32,735 nucleotides of DNA from Vulcanimicrobiota bacterium (GTDB lineage: Bacteria > Vulcanimicrobiota > Xenobia > Xenobiales > JADMJV01), in assembly GCA_022842865.1 (NCBI GenBank), contig JALHOV010000014.1:1-32735 (forward strand). Reading direction: 5' to 3'. The notes under the pieces were generated by a model. It was not told where the DNA came from, did not search any database, and saw only the letters and a list, made by a program, of their open reading frames with translations. Positions within the stretch are counted from its first letter, which is position 1. Every line of letters starts with the position of its first letter. Of this stretch, positions 16,148-24,524 are shown one piece after another. The position numbers and the translations under genes are program-made.

Positions 16148-18367
16148 TCACCTGGAACTCCACCAGGAGAGAGGGTTGATAAATCCAAGCAGGCGACGCC
16201 AGGCCGGGTAACGGCGGGCGATCTGCTGGTGCAGTTGTTCTCGCAGCTGCAAGAGCTCTTTCGAATTCGGGCTTTTGCCGCCGAGCACGGCGGAAAGATG
16301 TAGATGCGTGAGACCTTCCAACGCTTCCAGGCCGGTGCGCCGGGCAAAGGCCTGGCGACCTTCTCCATACACGCGGAACACGCCCACTTCGGCCAGTTGA
16401 TCCTGACCCGAGCGCAACGCGGCCACAGGTAGACGCTTGGCGCCCGCCCAGAGCGGCTCGAAACGACGGTAGAACTTGTAGAGATAGTTCCCCACAAAGC
16501 CGAAAAGCAAGGCCCACTTCAACAGTTTCCAGCCGGTCAGCAGCAGCCAGCGCATGATTTCCTGCAGGTTGATCTTGCGGAAGGCCTTCTCCTCGGCCGG
16601 GGGCTTCTTTTCCTTGGCCCGTGCCAGTTCGCCAAGCAGGCGCTGCAGGTTGGGATCGGGTTCTTCGATTTCGCCGCCTTCGTGCTTTACGGGGCTGATG
16701 TCGAGGGTCACCCAGCCGGCCCCGTCCAGGTAAACTTCCGGCCAGGCGTGGGCCTCACCGCTGCGCAGCAGCACCGCCGAACCGTTGCCGCGGTTGCGCG
16801 CGTCGGTAGCGTAACCCGCGCCCACCCGGCTGGGAATGCCCAGCGAGCGCCACAGATAGACGGCCGCGTGGGCTTGATGCACGCAATAACCTCGTGTGTT
16901 GACGAAAAGGTAGTCGGCCACCGGGTCGGGCACGCCTTCGTGGCTGGCCTTCATGGTGTAAGTCACCGTTTTGTCCATCCACAGCTTGACGATCAGCGCG
17001 CGAGCGAAATCGGAGTCCTTGAACTGCGCCGGCAGATCCTTCTGACATTTCTCGGCCAGAGCCTTGTAACGCGGATCCTCGGGCAGCGCGGTATAGTGCT
17101 TCCAGGTTTTTTCGTCCCAGTTGGGATCGCCGGCTTTCAGACCGAAGAGCGCTTTATAATCGACCTTCAGCACCTGAGACTTGCATTCATAGGCGCGCAC
17201 GAATTGTTGCGGATTGGGATTCTCGGCCGCGGTGGCGCTCAGCCCGTCCACCAGCGCGAAGGGCTTGGTGTGGCCCTCGATCATGGCCACGGTGGTATCC
17301 AGTTCCCGATGATACGACGATTGAGAGGGAACGCTGGTCTCGATGGTGAGCGTCTCGCCCACGGTGGGGTAGGTGCGCAGCAGGTCCCGGTCGGTGGTGC
17401 CGGTGGTATCTTCCACCAGGCGTTTGCCGTTGTACTGGCTGAAGGCGGTCTGACGGAAGTAGTAATAACCAAAAGCGGGCTTGTAATCGTCGTGCAGCAA
17501 CACGATGGCGACCGGCTTTTGCTTCTGCTTCTGATCTTTGTCCTGTGGCTTGTCGAGCTCCATCTCCTCGGCCTCGGAGCGACCACCTTCTTTGCCTTTG
17601 CCTTTGCCTTCCTTGGCGGCCGCAGCAGCCGCTTCTCTGGCTTTCTTTTCGGCGTCCTCCTTGGCTTTTTGCTCTTTTTTGCCCTTGTTCAGACCGAGTG
17701 GGTCGCGAATGTCAAAGTCGAGCAACTGCCGATTGGGCAAGACTGCGTAGAGCACCGAGATGAGCAGGAAAAGCAGGCCCAGGTCGAGCCAGGAAGCCCG
17801 CCGCGTGCGCCGGCCGTTCTGCAAAATGACCAGCAGTCCGGCCGCCAGCGCGCCCAGGCCGAAAAGAACCGGGATGGGATCGAGATTGCGCGACCAGAGT
17901 GGGTCGACCAGGAAGTAGGGGCGGCTGATGTAGCCTTGCCGGTGGGCCGCCAGCGGGCTGGCCAACAGCAAGGTGACGCTAAGAATCTCGGCGGTGATCA
18001 AAGCGGGCTGGCGACCGCTCAGGAAGCGCAGCAAGAAAACGCTGGCCATGGCCTGTCCCCCCCAGCACAACCACTGGGAGGCGATAAACGAGTTCTCGGC
18101 CCCCATGAGCGAGGCCAACGCATAGTTGTCGGAAACCAGCCCGGACATCAGTTGGGAGCCGCCCCAAATGATAAGCGTCATCAGCACCGCCGGGACCAGC
18201 CTCAGGGTGGTCCCGCTCAACCAGCAGCCCAACAGATAGCCACAGAAACCGCCCCAGGCGGCCAGAATGGCGGCCGTCGGCAGACTCACGAACCAGGTGG
18301 CTACGCAGGTGGCACAGCCCCAAACCAGAGCACAGGCGAGTTCGCGCCAGCGGATTGATCTAAGCAC
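16148..18367 (-). CDS. Membrane transglutaminase-like protein (TgpA/DUF3488 type)
   Basis: A 739-residue membrane protein. Residues about 10-215 contain roughly six or seven membrane helices. Next comes a very charged Lys/Glu/Ala/Gln linker (about 225-285), then an extracytoplasmic part with a transglutaminase-like core: Cys495 in RGYCVHQA, His540 in EAHAWPEVY and Asp556 in TLDISP, all present. One more membrane helix is near 610-630, with a cytoplasmic tail. TgpA-type proteins may crosslink or hydrolyse peptides at the cell surface. The start GTG 18367 has GGAGG eight bases upstream and overlaps the DUF58 stop by eight bases; ATGs at 18382 and 18391 are alternatives. The poly-charged linker is unusual for the family. 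Confidence 0.9.
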   Translation of the reverse strand: MLRSIRWRELACALVWGCATCVATWFVSLPTAAILAAWGGFCGYLLGCWLSGTTLRLVPAVLMTLIIWGGSQLMSGLVSDNYALASLMGAENSFIASQWLCWGGQAMASVFLLRFLSGRQPALITAEILSVTLLLASPLAAHRQGYISRPYFLVDPLWSRNLDPIPVLFGLGALAAGLLVILQNGRRTRRASWLDLGLLFLLISVLYAVLPNRQLLDFDIRDPLGLNKGKKEQKAKEDAEKKAREAAAAAAKEGKGKGKEGGRSEAEEMELDKPQDKDQKQKQKPVAIVLLHDDYKPAFGYYYFRQTAFSQYNGKRLVEDTTGTTDRDLLRTYPTVGETLTIETSVPSQSSYHRELDTTVAMIEGHTKPFALVDGLSATAAENPNPQQFVRAYECKSQVLKVDYKALFGLKAGDPNWDEKTWKHYTALPEDPRYKALAEKCQKDLPAQFKDSDFARALIVKLWMDKTVTYTMKASHEGVPDPVADYLFVNTRGYCVHQAHAAVYLWRSLGIPSRVGAGYATDARNRGNGSAVLLRSGEAHAWPEVYLDGAGWVTLDISPVKHEGGEIEEPDPNLQRLLGELARAKEKKPPAEEKAFRKINLQEIMRWLLLTGWKLLKWALLFGFVGNYLYKFYRRFEPLWAGAKRLPVAALRSGQDQLAEVGVFRVYGEGRQAFARRTGLEALEGLTHLHLSAVLGGKSPNSKELLQLREQLHQQIARRYPAWRRLLGFINPLSWWSSR

Positions 18368-19760
18368 TCGCCTTGCCTCCATAGCGGACAAACCCGTGTT
18401 GCGCTGGTAAATAAATCCAGCGTTCTTTGCCCACCCCCGCCAACTGTTTCAGTACCTCTTCTGGTTCCCCAGATTGCAATTGCAGCGGAACCGAGAAAAC
18501 CATGGGCGAGACTTTTTTCCACCAATCCGGCACCGGGCGGGGCTTTTGCGAGCTCAAAATGCCGGCGGGCGAAGCCACAAAAGTGATCTGGATGCCGGCC
18601 ACGCGAGCGGCGCTTTTCATCTCGTCGATCCATTTGCCGGGCAGGCTGGGCAGAGCCACCAGGCAGCCGTTGTAGCCGTCGCGGGCCGCCTGCTGCAAAT
18701 AGGCCCTCAGTCCGAGTTGCACCCGGTTTTGCTGAGTGAGATTGCCCGAACGGGCCAGAAACATGAGCGCCTCGTCCACCTTCGAACAGTAGCCGTCGTT
18801 GCCGTCCGCGCCAAAGCGCCAGCCGGTGCCGAGCAGGCCGCTCTCGAGAATGGTGCGCATCAGTCCAGCCGAGGTTTCGTCCAGTTTTCCGGCCACCAGG
18901 TAAGCGCAGGTGCGCGGAGTGGGACTGATGGCTCGTTCCGATTGGCGAACCATCAGTCGGCCGGTGCGCGCGTAGAGTTTCCAGAGCAGCAACTTGGGTG
19001 GATCGCCGGCGGCGTATTGGCGCATATCCACGCGGTCGCCGATGGCTTCGCCGCGCGGGTCGGAGACGTCGTCGCCGCCGTGAAAGGCGGTCACAAAGGT
19101 GCGCCGATCCAACGGCAGCGGCGCCGGCAGCACCTGTAGCAACAGCGATTGCTTGCGGCGCAGGCGGATGGAAGCGAAACCGAGCACGTCGCAAATCTCA
19201 AATTCTCTCTCGATGCCGTTGATCAGGCAGCGCTGCCGGAAAACAAACTCCTCAAAAGCCCCCTCGGCGTCGGTTCCCCAGGTGACTTCCACGCCTTTGG
19301 GCGCCAGCCAGCGCCAATTCACTTCCACCAACGGCAGCCAGGGAGGGCGGCGCAACAGACGCAAGCGGCCGGGTGCGTTGACCAGCAAGGGAGAAATCTC
19401 CCCGGGCAGCCCGGATTCGGCATCGCGCCACCACCAGTGCGTCAGCAAAGCGGTCAGGCAAACCAGCACAATGTCCAAAATTGCCACCACCGCTACCACC
19501 ATAGAGGTCATGAGCAAAATTAAATCCTGTTGCATCAGGCCGAAATAAACCAGCAACAAGGTGGCTCCGCCCAGAATGACGAGGCCCGCCGGTTTCACGG
19601 GAAAGAGGCGCCAGGCCATCGCCAGCCGCGGTTTGATGCGCGTGGCCCAGACTCCGCCCCCAGAGGCGGTTTGGCTTCGGCCAGCTTCGGCGTGTGGAAT
19701 GGTCACTGTGGTCGTTTCGTGCCCCGCTCGCGGGATTCCCTTCGGGCAGGGTTCAAGCAT
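18360..19760 (-). CDS. DUF58 domain membrane protein
   Basis: A protein of up to 466 residues. Two hydrophobic segments at about 55-110 (PAGLVILGGATLLLVYFGL, then LMTSMVVAVVAILDIVLVCL) anchor a cytoplasmic part carrying the DUF58 signature near 255-290 (RGEAIGDRVDMRQYAAGDPPKLLLWKLYARTG in pieces: GDRVDMRQYAAGD, LWKLYARTG, MVRQSE). A von Willebrand A-like fold probably follows. DUF58 proteins are standard partners of MoxR and transglutaminases. The start is uncertain: ATG 19760 has a weak ribosome site, and Met47 (MAWRLFPVKPAGL), just before the first helix, is possible. It is the first gene of the five-gene operon and divergent from the gene at 19833. Confidence 0.88.
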   Translation of the reverse strand: MLEPCPKGIPRAGHETTTVTIPHAEAGRSQTASGGGVWATRIKPRLAMAWRLFPVKPAGLVILGGATLLLVYFGLMQQDLILLMTSMVVAVVAILDIVLVCLTALLTHWWWRDAESGLPGEISPLLVNAPGRLRLLRRPPWLPLVEVNWRWLAPKGVEVTWGTDAEGAFEEFVFRQRCLINGIEREFEICDVLGFASIRLRRKQSLLLQVLPAPLPLDRRTFVTAFHGGDDVSDPRGEAIGDRVDMRQYAAGDPPKLLLWKLYARTGRLMVRQSERAISPTPRTCAYLVAGKLDETSAGLMRTILESGLLGTGWRFGADGNDGYCSKVDEALMFLARSGNLTQQNRVQLGLRAYLQQAARDGYNGCLVALPSLPGKWIDEMKSAARVAGIQITFVASPAGILSSQKPRPVPDWWKKVSPMVFSVPLQLQSGEPEEVLKQLAGVGKERWIYLPAQHGFVRYGGKASA

Positions 19761-19832
19761 TCGGCTGCGAATTTAATAGGTAGCACGGGAAGGGCCGGCC
19801 TGCGTAGCCGGTCACGAGGAGGATTAGACAAC

Positions 19833-20813
19833 ATGATGTGGGCTGTTATGGGCGTTGGAATGCTGTTCAACGCCATTCAACAAAACTCTCAGGCCGCGCA
19901 AGCTCGCGAGATGCAGCAGTCGCAGCAGGGTGAGATGCAAAAAATGATGAAAAGCATGACCGCTCAACAGCAGTCGATGAACGACACACCGTTCAACAAC
20001 ATGCTGGAAATCCAGACCGGTCTGCCCGAGTATCCGCAAGAGAACTTTAGCAACCTGCAAGACATGCAGATGGGCCACATGGACGCTCGCGCGAACTTTA
20101 CGGCCGAGTTGGACAGCGATCTGCAGTCGGCCAAGACCGCCTTCTTCCAGGACAATCACTACGAAACCGAACTGGGAGCCGATGGCCGCCACAAGGTGGC
20201 AATGGGTCAGGAAGGGCAGCCCAACGTCAAGTTCGGCGCCGAGAACCAGGATCAGAAGCTGGCGCGACTGGGTTACGAAGGCGAGAAGAAAAGCGAACTG
20301 AACGACAAACACGCCACCCAGAAAGAGCAGTTCCTCAGTAAAGAAAAGGAAAATTTCAAGGAGTTCCTGGCCATGAACCGGGAGCGCATGGAAAATCCTT
20401 ACGTCCACGGCGAACTACAAAAGATGGTGGTGGCCTCCAAGAAGAAGTCACTCGACCTGCAACAGAATCAGGAGGACGAGCGCTGGCGCGTAGATATGCC
20501 CCCCTCCGAAGAAATCGCCAGCAAGCTCGACACAGGCTTGAAGAAACTCCACACCATGGACCGCGAGCACATGGAGGCCGAAGAAAACTCGGAAGACGCC
20601 CAGGCTCTGATCGAGCACGACCAGAAGGTCGCCGCCATTCTCTATGACCACAAACAACGTGCTCAGCAAGAGAAATCGGAAGACAACTTCGCTCTTGATC
20701 CTCGGAAAATGATGGCCATGGCTCAGCAGCGAAAAGAACCCAAAGACGTGGGCAAAGCGTTGCCCAGCTATCTGACCAACGCGATGTACGAACTGGGCGT
20801 CTACAGCGTCTGA
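19833..20813 (+). CDS. Unknown Met/Gln-rich coiled-coil protein
   Basis: A 326-residue protein that I do not recognise. It opens with a short hydrophobic stretch (MMWAVMGVGMLFNAI), runs into a Met/Gln-rich region (QSQQGEMQKMMKSM, TAQQQSM), then long charged helices rich in Glu, Lys, Gln and Asp (for example EKKSELNDKHATQKEQFLS), which predict coiled coil. The start is ATG 19833 with AGGAGG ten bases upstream; the frame stays open to 19530, but that part is antisense to the DUF58 gene. An inverted repeat CCGGC/GCCGG (19795-19811) lies in the leader. It stands alone between the divergent DUF58 operon and feoA, closed by a terminator. It may be a structural or scaffold protein. Confidence 0.8.
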   Translation: MMWAVMGVGMLFNAIQQNSQAAQAREMQQSQQGEMQKMMKSMTAQQQSMNDTPFNNMLEIQTGLPEYPQENFSNLQDMQMGHMDARANFTAELDSDLQSAKTAFFQDNHYETELGADGRHKVAMGQEGQPNVKFGAENQDQKLARLGYEGEKKSELNDKHATQKEQFLSKEKENFKEFLAMNRERMENPYVHGELQKMVVASKKKSLDLQQNQEDERWRVDMPPSEEIASKLDTGLKKLHTMDREHMEAEENSEDAQALIEHDQKVAAILYDHKQRAQQEKSEDNFALDPRKMMAMAQQRKEPKDVGKALPSYLTNAMYELGVYSV

Positions 20814-20830
20814 ACCAGGGTCGGGAAACA

Positions 20831-20863
20831 GGCTTCGGACGTGAGTTCGGGGCCTTTTTTCTT
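20831..20863 (+). terminator. Rho-independent terminator after the Met/Gln-rich gene
   Basis: GGCTTCGGA at 20831-20839 can pair with TTCGGGGCC at 20846-20854 (nine pairs, three G-T wobbles) over a six-base loop, followed by TTTTTTCTTT. It starts 17 bases after the stop codon. Confidence 0.7.
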
Positions 20864-20880
20864 TCCCGCCAGAAAAGATG

Positions 20881-20908
20881 TTTAGCACAGCCAGAAGAAT
20901 GCTATAAG
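20881..20908 (+). promoter_or_regulatory. Weak promoter candidate for feoABC
   Basis: TTTAGC at 20881-20886 and TATAAG at 20903-20908 are 16 bases apart. Only the -10 is convincing (5/6 match to TATAAT). It would start transcription almost at the GTG of feoA, giving a very short leader. No Fur-like 19-base palindrome was evident by eye. Confidence 0.3.
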
Positions 20909-20913
20909 AGTCC

Positions 20914-21153
20914 GTGCAACCGAGCTTAAATCTGTCCCAACTCCCCCTCAACCAATCCGCGCTGGTGGAACGAATCACCGGACCGCAGGCCTTTGTGCGA
21001 CGTCTGCTGTCCCTCGGTGTGGCCCCGGGCTGTGGCGTCAGGGTCGTACGCCGAGCCCCTCTGGGTGATCCCATTCAGGTCGAAATCGGCCGCTTGCAGT
21101 TGGCCATTCGCCAGGTCGAAGCCAGCCAGGTTCACCTCCAGCTTCCCTCATGA
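20914..21153 (+). CDS. feoA: FeoA, ferrous iron transport accessory protein
   Basis: A 79-residue SH3-like FeoA domain protein that assists FeoB at the cytoplasmic side of the membrane. The FVRRLLSLGVAPGCGVRVVRRAPLGDPIQVEIG core is typical (pattern: L..LG..pG..v.v....plgdp....v). It starts with GTG and overlaps feoB by four bases (ATGA). Terminator and weak promoter signals lie just upstream, so feoA is the first gene of the operon. Confidence 0.93.
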   Translation: MQPSLNLSQLPLNQSALVERITGPQAFVRRLLSLGVAPGCGVRVVRRAPLGDPIQVEIGRLQLAIRQVEASQVHLQLPS

Positions 21154-23186
21154 GTTCAGTGCTGCGCGTGGCCACGGTGGGCAATCCCAACGTGGGTAAG
21201 TCCAGCCTGATCAACGCGATTGCCGGCTCCAACCTGAGTGTGGGCAACTGGCCCGGCACCACCGTCGATCGGCTCTCCATCTCGTTCACGCTCGGCCAGG
21301 TGAGGGTCGAATGGGTCGACCTGCCCGGAACCTATAGTCTGGCCGGCGCCACCTCGGAAGAGTCCATCACCCGCCAGGAGCTACTCACCTCACCCCCCGA
21401 CGTGGTCGTAAACGTCGTGGACGCCGGCAACCTGGAGCGCAATCTCGGCCTCACCCTCGAGCTGAGCGAATTGGGACTGCCTATGCTGGTCGTCCTCAAT
21501 CTGGTAGACGAAGCACGCGCTCACGGCATCGAGATCGACGCGCGCAAACTCTCCGACTGCCTGGGGGTAGAAGCCATTGAGACGGTCGCTTCCAGCGGAC
21601 AGGGCTGCGCCGAAGTGAAAGAGGCCCTGCTCCGCGCCAGCCGAGGGCGGGCCCTGGTGGAGTATCCCGAATATTTTCAGGCGGCCGTGCGACAACTGGA
21701 CGAGTCCAATCGTTGGCGAGCCGTAACCTTGCTCAGCGAGGATGTGCCCGGCCTGCCCATGACCGAGGCGGCCCAGAAACTGCGGCGTCAACTGGAGCAG
21801 GTCCAGGATCCTTTTCTGAGCGTGGCCGAGGCCCGACTGAAGATGGCCCGCCATCTCACCTGCGATGTCGAGGTGCGAGTCGATCGCGGAGTCTCCCGCA
21901 CCGAAAAGATCGATCGGCTGCTCCTGCATCCGCTGCTGGGCTTGCCGCTTTTTCTCATCGGCATGTTGGAGGTCTTCCGTTTCACCTACGAATTCTCAGC
22001 CCCCTGGATTGGCTTTCTGGACGTCGTCAAAGGAGTGCTCAGCGGCTGGGTCACTTCTTGGGGCCTGGCTCCCCTACCCCAGTCCTTTCTGATCAGCGGA
22101 GTCATCGGGGGCGCCGGCACCGTGGCTGCCTTTTCCCCGGTCCTCTTTTTGCTCTACCTGGCCATGGCATTCCTGGAAGCCTCCGGGCTGCTGGCCCGCA
22201 CCACTTTCTTGTTCGATCAGGTCATGAAATGGGTGGGTCTCCCAGGCCGCAGCCTCATCCCCTTGTTGCTGGGCTTTGGCTGCAATGTGCCGGCCATCTA
22301 TAGCACCCGCATTTTGCCCAACCTGGGAGATCGTCTGCGAGTGGCTCTGGCCATTCCGTTTATGGCTTGCAGCGCGCGCCTGACCGTGTTCGTGCTCTTC
22401 GCCGCCATCTTTTTTCCCAAGACAGCGCCTTATGTGGTGCTGGGTCTCTACTTGCTGGGCTTGTTTTTAGGTCTGCTGACGGCTTTACTGATGCGCCGCT
22501 TTGTGCCGCAAGACAGCGATAAAACCGGCATCATGGAAATGCCGCCTTACCGATTTCCCAGTTGGCGAGCCGTTTCCCGACAGGCCTGGCTGCGCACTTA
22601 CTCCTTCCTGCGCGATGCCGCCGGCCCCATTCTCGGTGCGGTCTTACTGGTCTGGTTTCTGCATCAGGTTCCCTCCGGTAAGCCCGAGAACAGCCTCTAC
22701 GCGGGCGTTTCGCGGGCGCTGACGGTGCCACTGGCGCCGCTCGGGATCCACGATTGGCGCCTGGCCGGCGCGCTCATGCCCGGCTTCATTGCCAAAGAAG
22801 TAGTGGTGGGAACGCTGGGGGTTAGTTTCCTGGGCGAAGAACCGGTCCCGGCCTGCGGTCTGGGCGAGGGAGTGCAACAACTCGCGGTCGGATTCGGGGT
22901 GGCCCTCAAAGAAACGGCGCTGGCCGTGCCCAAGCTGTTTGGCGTGCCCAGCGCGGAACTGCCCCCCGATGAGTCGCCCAGTGGGTTGAGCACCGCCATC
23001 AGCCGCGCCTGTGACTCGGCCGGGGCGCTGGCCTATCTGGTCTTTTTGCTGCTCTACACGCCCTGTGTAGCCACGGTGGCCGCTGTGCGCAGCGAATTCG
23101 GTAATCGCTGGGCGATCTTCTCCGTCCTCTGGCAAGTCAGCGTGGCCTGGATCGCCGGTTGGATCGCCTATCAAGCGATGTCCTGA
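21150..23186 (+). CDS. feoB: FeoB, ferrous iron transporter
   Basis: A 678-residue FeoB, the main membrane component for Fe2+ uptake. The N-terminal G domain has G1 GNPNVGKSS (11-19), the GTT switch I threonine, G3 DLPG and G4 NLVD. A helical spacer runs to about 255, then the membrane part contains two Gate repeats (FSPVLFLLYLAMAFLEASGLL and the second near residue 455) and the conserved LLGFGCNVPAI block. It is somewhat shorter than the 773-residue E. coli FeoB, mainly in loops. Its TGA overlaps the ATG of the feoC-like gene (TGATG). Confidence 0.97.
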   Translation: MSSVLRVATVGNPNVGKSSLINAIAGSNLSVGNWPGTTVDRLSISFTLGQVRVEWVDLPGTYSLAGATSEESITRQELLTSPPDVVVNVVDAGNLERNLGLTLELSELGLPMLVVLNLVDEARAHGIEIDARKLSDCLGVEAIETVASSGQGCAEVKEALLRASRGRALVEYPEYFQAAVRQLDESNRWRAVTLLSEDVPGLPMTEAAQKLRRQLEQVQDPFLSVAEARLKMARHLTCDVEVRVDRGVSRTEKIDRLLLHPLLGLPLFLIGMLEVFRFTYEFSAPWIGFLDVVKGVLSGWVTSWGLAPLPQSFLISGVIGGAGTVAAFSPVLFLLYLAMAFLEASGLLARTTFLFDQVMKWVGLPGRSLIPLLLGFGCNVPAIYSTRILPNLGDRLRVALAIPFMACSARLTVFVLFAAIFFPKTAPYVVLGLYLLGLFLGLLTALLMRRFVPQDSDKTGIMEMPPYRFPSWRAVSRQAWLRTYSFLRDAAGPILGAVLLVWFLHQVPSGKPENSLYAGVSRALTVPLAPLGIHDWRLAGALMPGFIAKEVVVGTLGVSFLGEEPVPACGLGEGVQQLAVGFGVALKETALAVPKLFGVPSAELPPDESPSGLSTAISRACDSAGALAYLVFLLLYTPCVATVAAVRSEFGNRWAIFSVLWQVSVAWIAGWIAYQAMS

Positions 23187-23473
23187 TGCTCGAGCAACTG
23201 CTGGCCGCCTTGCGGCCCAGACCTCGCACCCTGCGGGAATTGCTGGGACTGCTCGACGCCGGGGTGGGGCAGGTGGAGTCGGCCCTGCTCCAACTGCAAC
23301 GCGGCGGTTACGTGGACCGCGCCATCCCCGAGGAGGGCTCCTGCCACAGCGGCTGCGGACATTGCAGCGTCAAGAACTTTTGCCCGAGCACCGCACCTCC
23401 CACTTCAAGTGTCCCGGAGGAAACCTGGCGTTTGACTGACAAAGCCTTGTCCCGTGTCTCGCCCCCTGCGTAA
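23186..23473 (+). CDS. feoC: FeoC-like winged-helix protein with cysteine cluster
   Basis: A 95-residue protein whose first 45 residues form a helix-turn-helix or winged-helix domain (TLRELLGLL ... VESALLQLQRGGYVDR). Four cysteines follow at 53, 57, 60 and 66 (CHSGCGHCSVKNFC), a pattern like the iron-sulfur cluster loop of FeoC. FeoC proteins regulate FeoB activity or stability in response to iron or oxygen. The start overlaps the feoB stop by one base. The 3' end overlaps the GT9 gene by 20 bases. It is longer than E. coli FeoC (78 residues), with a Pro/Ser-rich tail. Confidence 0.85.
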   Translation: MLEQLLAALRPRPRTLRELLGLLDAGVGQVESALLQLQRGGYVDRAIPEEGSCHSGCGHCSVKNFCPSTAPPTSSVPEETWRLTDKALSRVSPPA

Positions 23474-24524
23474 GATTCTGGTCATTCATACCGCCGGCGG
23501 CATCGGCGACATGCTGCTTTCCACCGGAGTGGTGGAGGCTCTTCACCAGGCCTATCCCGGCTGCCAGGTCGATTTTCTCTGTCAAACCCGCACAGCAGCC
23601 GCTCTGAAGGACCATCCGTTGATTCAGGAACGCTTCGAATGGACAGATACGCGTCCCAAAAGTCTGCGTTCCTTGTTCGACTGGGTCCGCTTGCTGCGAG
23701 GCGAAAGCTACGACGCCAGTCTGGTTTTGTGGAGCAATACCCAGGTCGCCTGGTTGACCTTTCTGGCCGGCATTCCCATCCGCGTCGGTCAAGACTCGCG
23801 TCTGGCCTACAGCTTTCTCTACACCCACAAAGTGCGTGTGCGCAGCGAACATGGCGACGAGCACAGTCACTGGTCCGACATCATGCTCGATTTCGTGCGC
23901 GCTTTGGGTGTTGAAGTCGGCGCGCCCCAAGTTCACCTGGAAATCCTGGCGGAGCATCGGGAGCGGGCCAGGACCCTGCTGGAACCGCTGGCCGGTCCGG
24001 GCCCCGTCATCGCCTTTCACCCCTTCAAAGGACCCCCAGTGTCCCTGGAGCGCTGGCCACTGCCCGTTTTTGCCTCCTGGCTGCGGGCCCTTCAGCAAGG
24101 ATTGGGCGCCCGCATCGTGGTCACCGGCAGTCCCGGGGAAAAGCCTTACGCAGACCAGATTGTCGAACTGGCCGGTGCGGGTCAGGTGCTCAATCTGGCC
24201 GGTCAAACCGATCTGGCGACTCTAGCCGCGCTGGCTCAGCAAGTGGACGTGTTTGTCTGTCCAGATTCGGGACCAATGCACGTGGCCGCCAGCGCGGGAG
24301 CCCGCGTGTTGGGGATCTACGCCATGGAAGAAGACTTTCCGAGGCGCTGGGCTCCGCTTACTGCAAAGGCTCGAGTGCTGCGGCCGGAGCCGACGGGCTG
24401 TCCCCCAGGCTGTCGGAAACCGACCTGTCAAGATTATCGCTGCTATCAGACGGTGACGGCTCAGCGAGTGGTTGCTGAGGTGGCTGCGCTGCTGGGGCAG
24501 CATGACCCACCCTCAGCAAAATAG
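23454..24524 (+). CDS. Glycosyltransferase family 9 (heptosyltransferase-like)
   Basis: A 356-residue GT9 protein, a relative of the LPS heptosyltransferases WaaC/WaaF, which add heptose to lipopolysaccharide core. The N-terminal KILVIHTAGGIGDMLLSTGVVEAL and the C-terminal donor site VCPDSGPMHVAASAGARVLGIY (in parts: CPDSGPMH, AASAGA) are clear. The final block CPPGCRKPTC ... CYQ ... RVVAEVAALL matches the usual GT9 end with Cys pairs, so the frame is real up to the stop. The start is GTG 23454, overlapping the feoC-like gene by 20 bases. The last 167 bases overlap the convergent permease gene. The sugar acceptor is unknown. Confidence 0.92.
   Translation: MSRPLRKILVIHTAGGIGDMLLSTGVVEALHQAYPGCQVDFLCQTRTAAALKDHPLIQERFEWTDTRPKSLRSLFDWVRLLRGESYDASLVLWSNTQVAWLTFLAGIPIRVGQDSRLAYSFLYTHKVRVRSEHGDEHSHWSDIMLDFVRALGVEVGAPQVHLEILAEHRERARTLLEPLAGPGPVIAFHPFKGPPVSLERWPLPVFASWLRALQQGLGARIVVTGSPGEKPYADQIVELAGAGQVLNLAGQTDLATLAALAQQVDVFVCPDSGPMHVAASAGARVLGIYAMEEDFPRRWAPLTAKARVLRPEPTGCPPGCRKPTCQDYRCYQTVTAQRVVAEVAALLGQHDPPSAK

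Noticed and set aside
16682-18358. 558-residue open frame on the plus strand
   Set aside because: It is antisense to the transglutaminase gene, whose Cys-His-Asp residues and membrane helices are recognisable.
19530-19832. N-terminal extension of the Met/Gln-rich protein by 101 codons
   Set aside because: It is antisense to the DUF58 gene, while AGGAGG lies just before the ATG at 19833.
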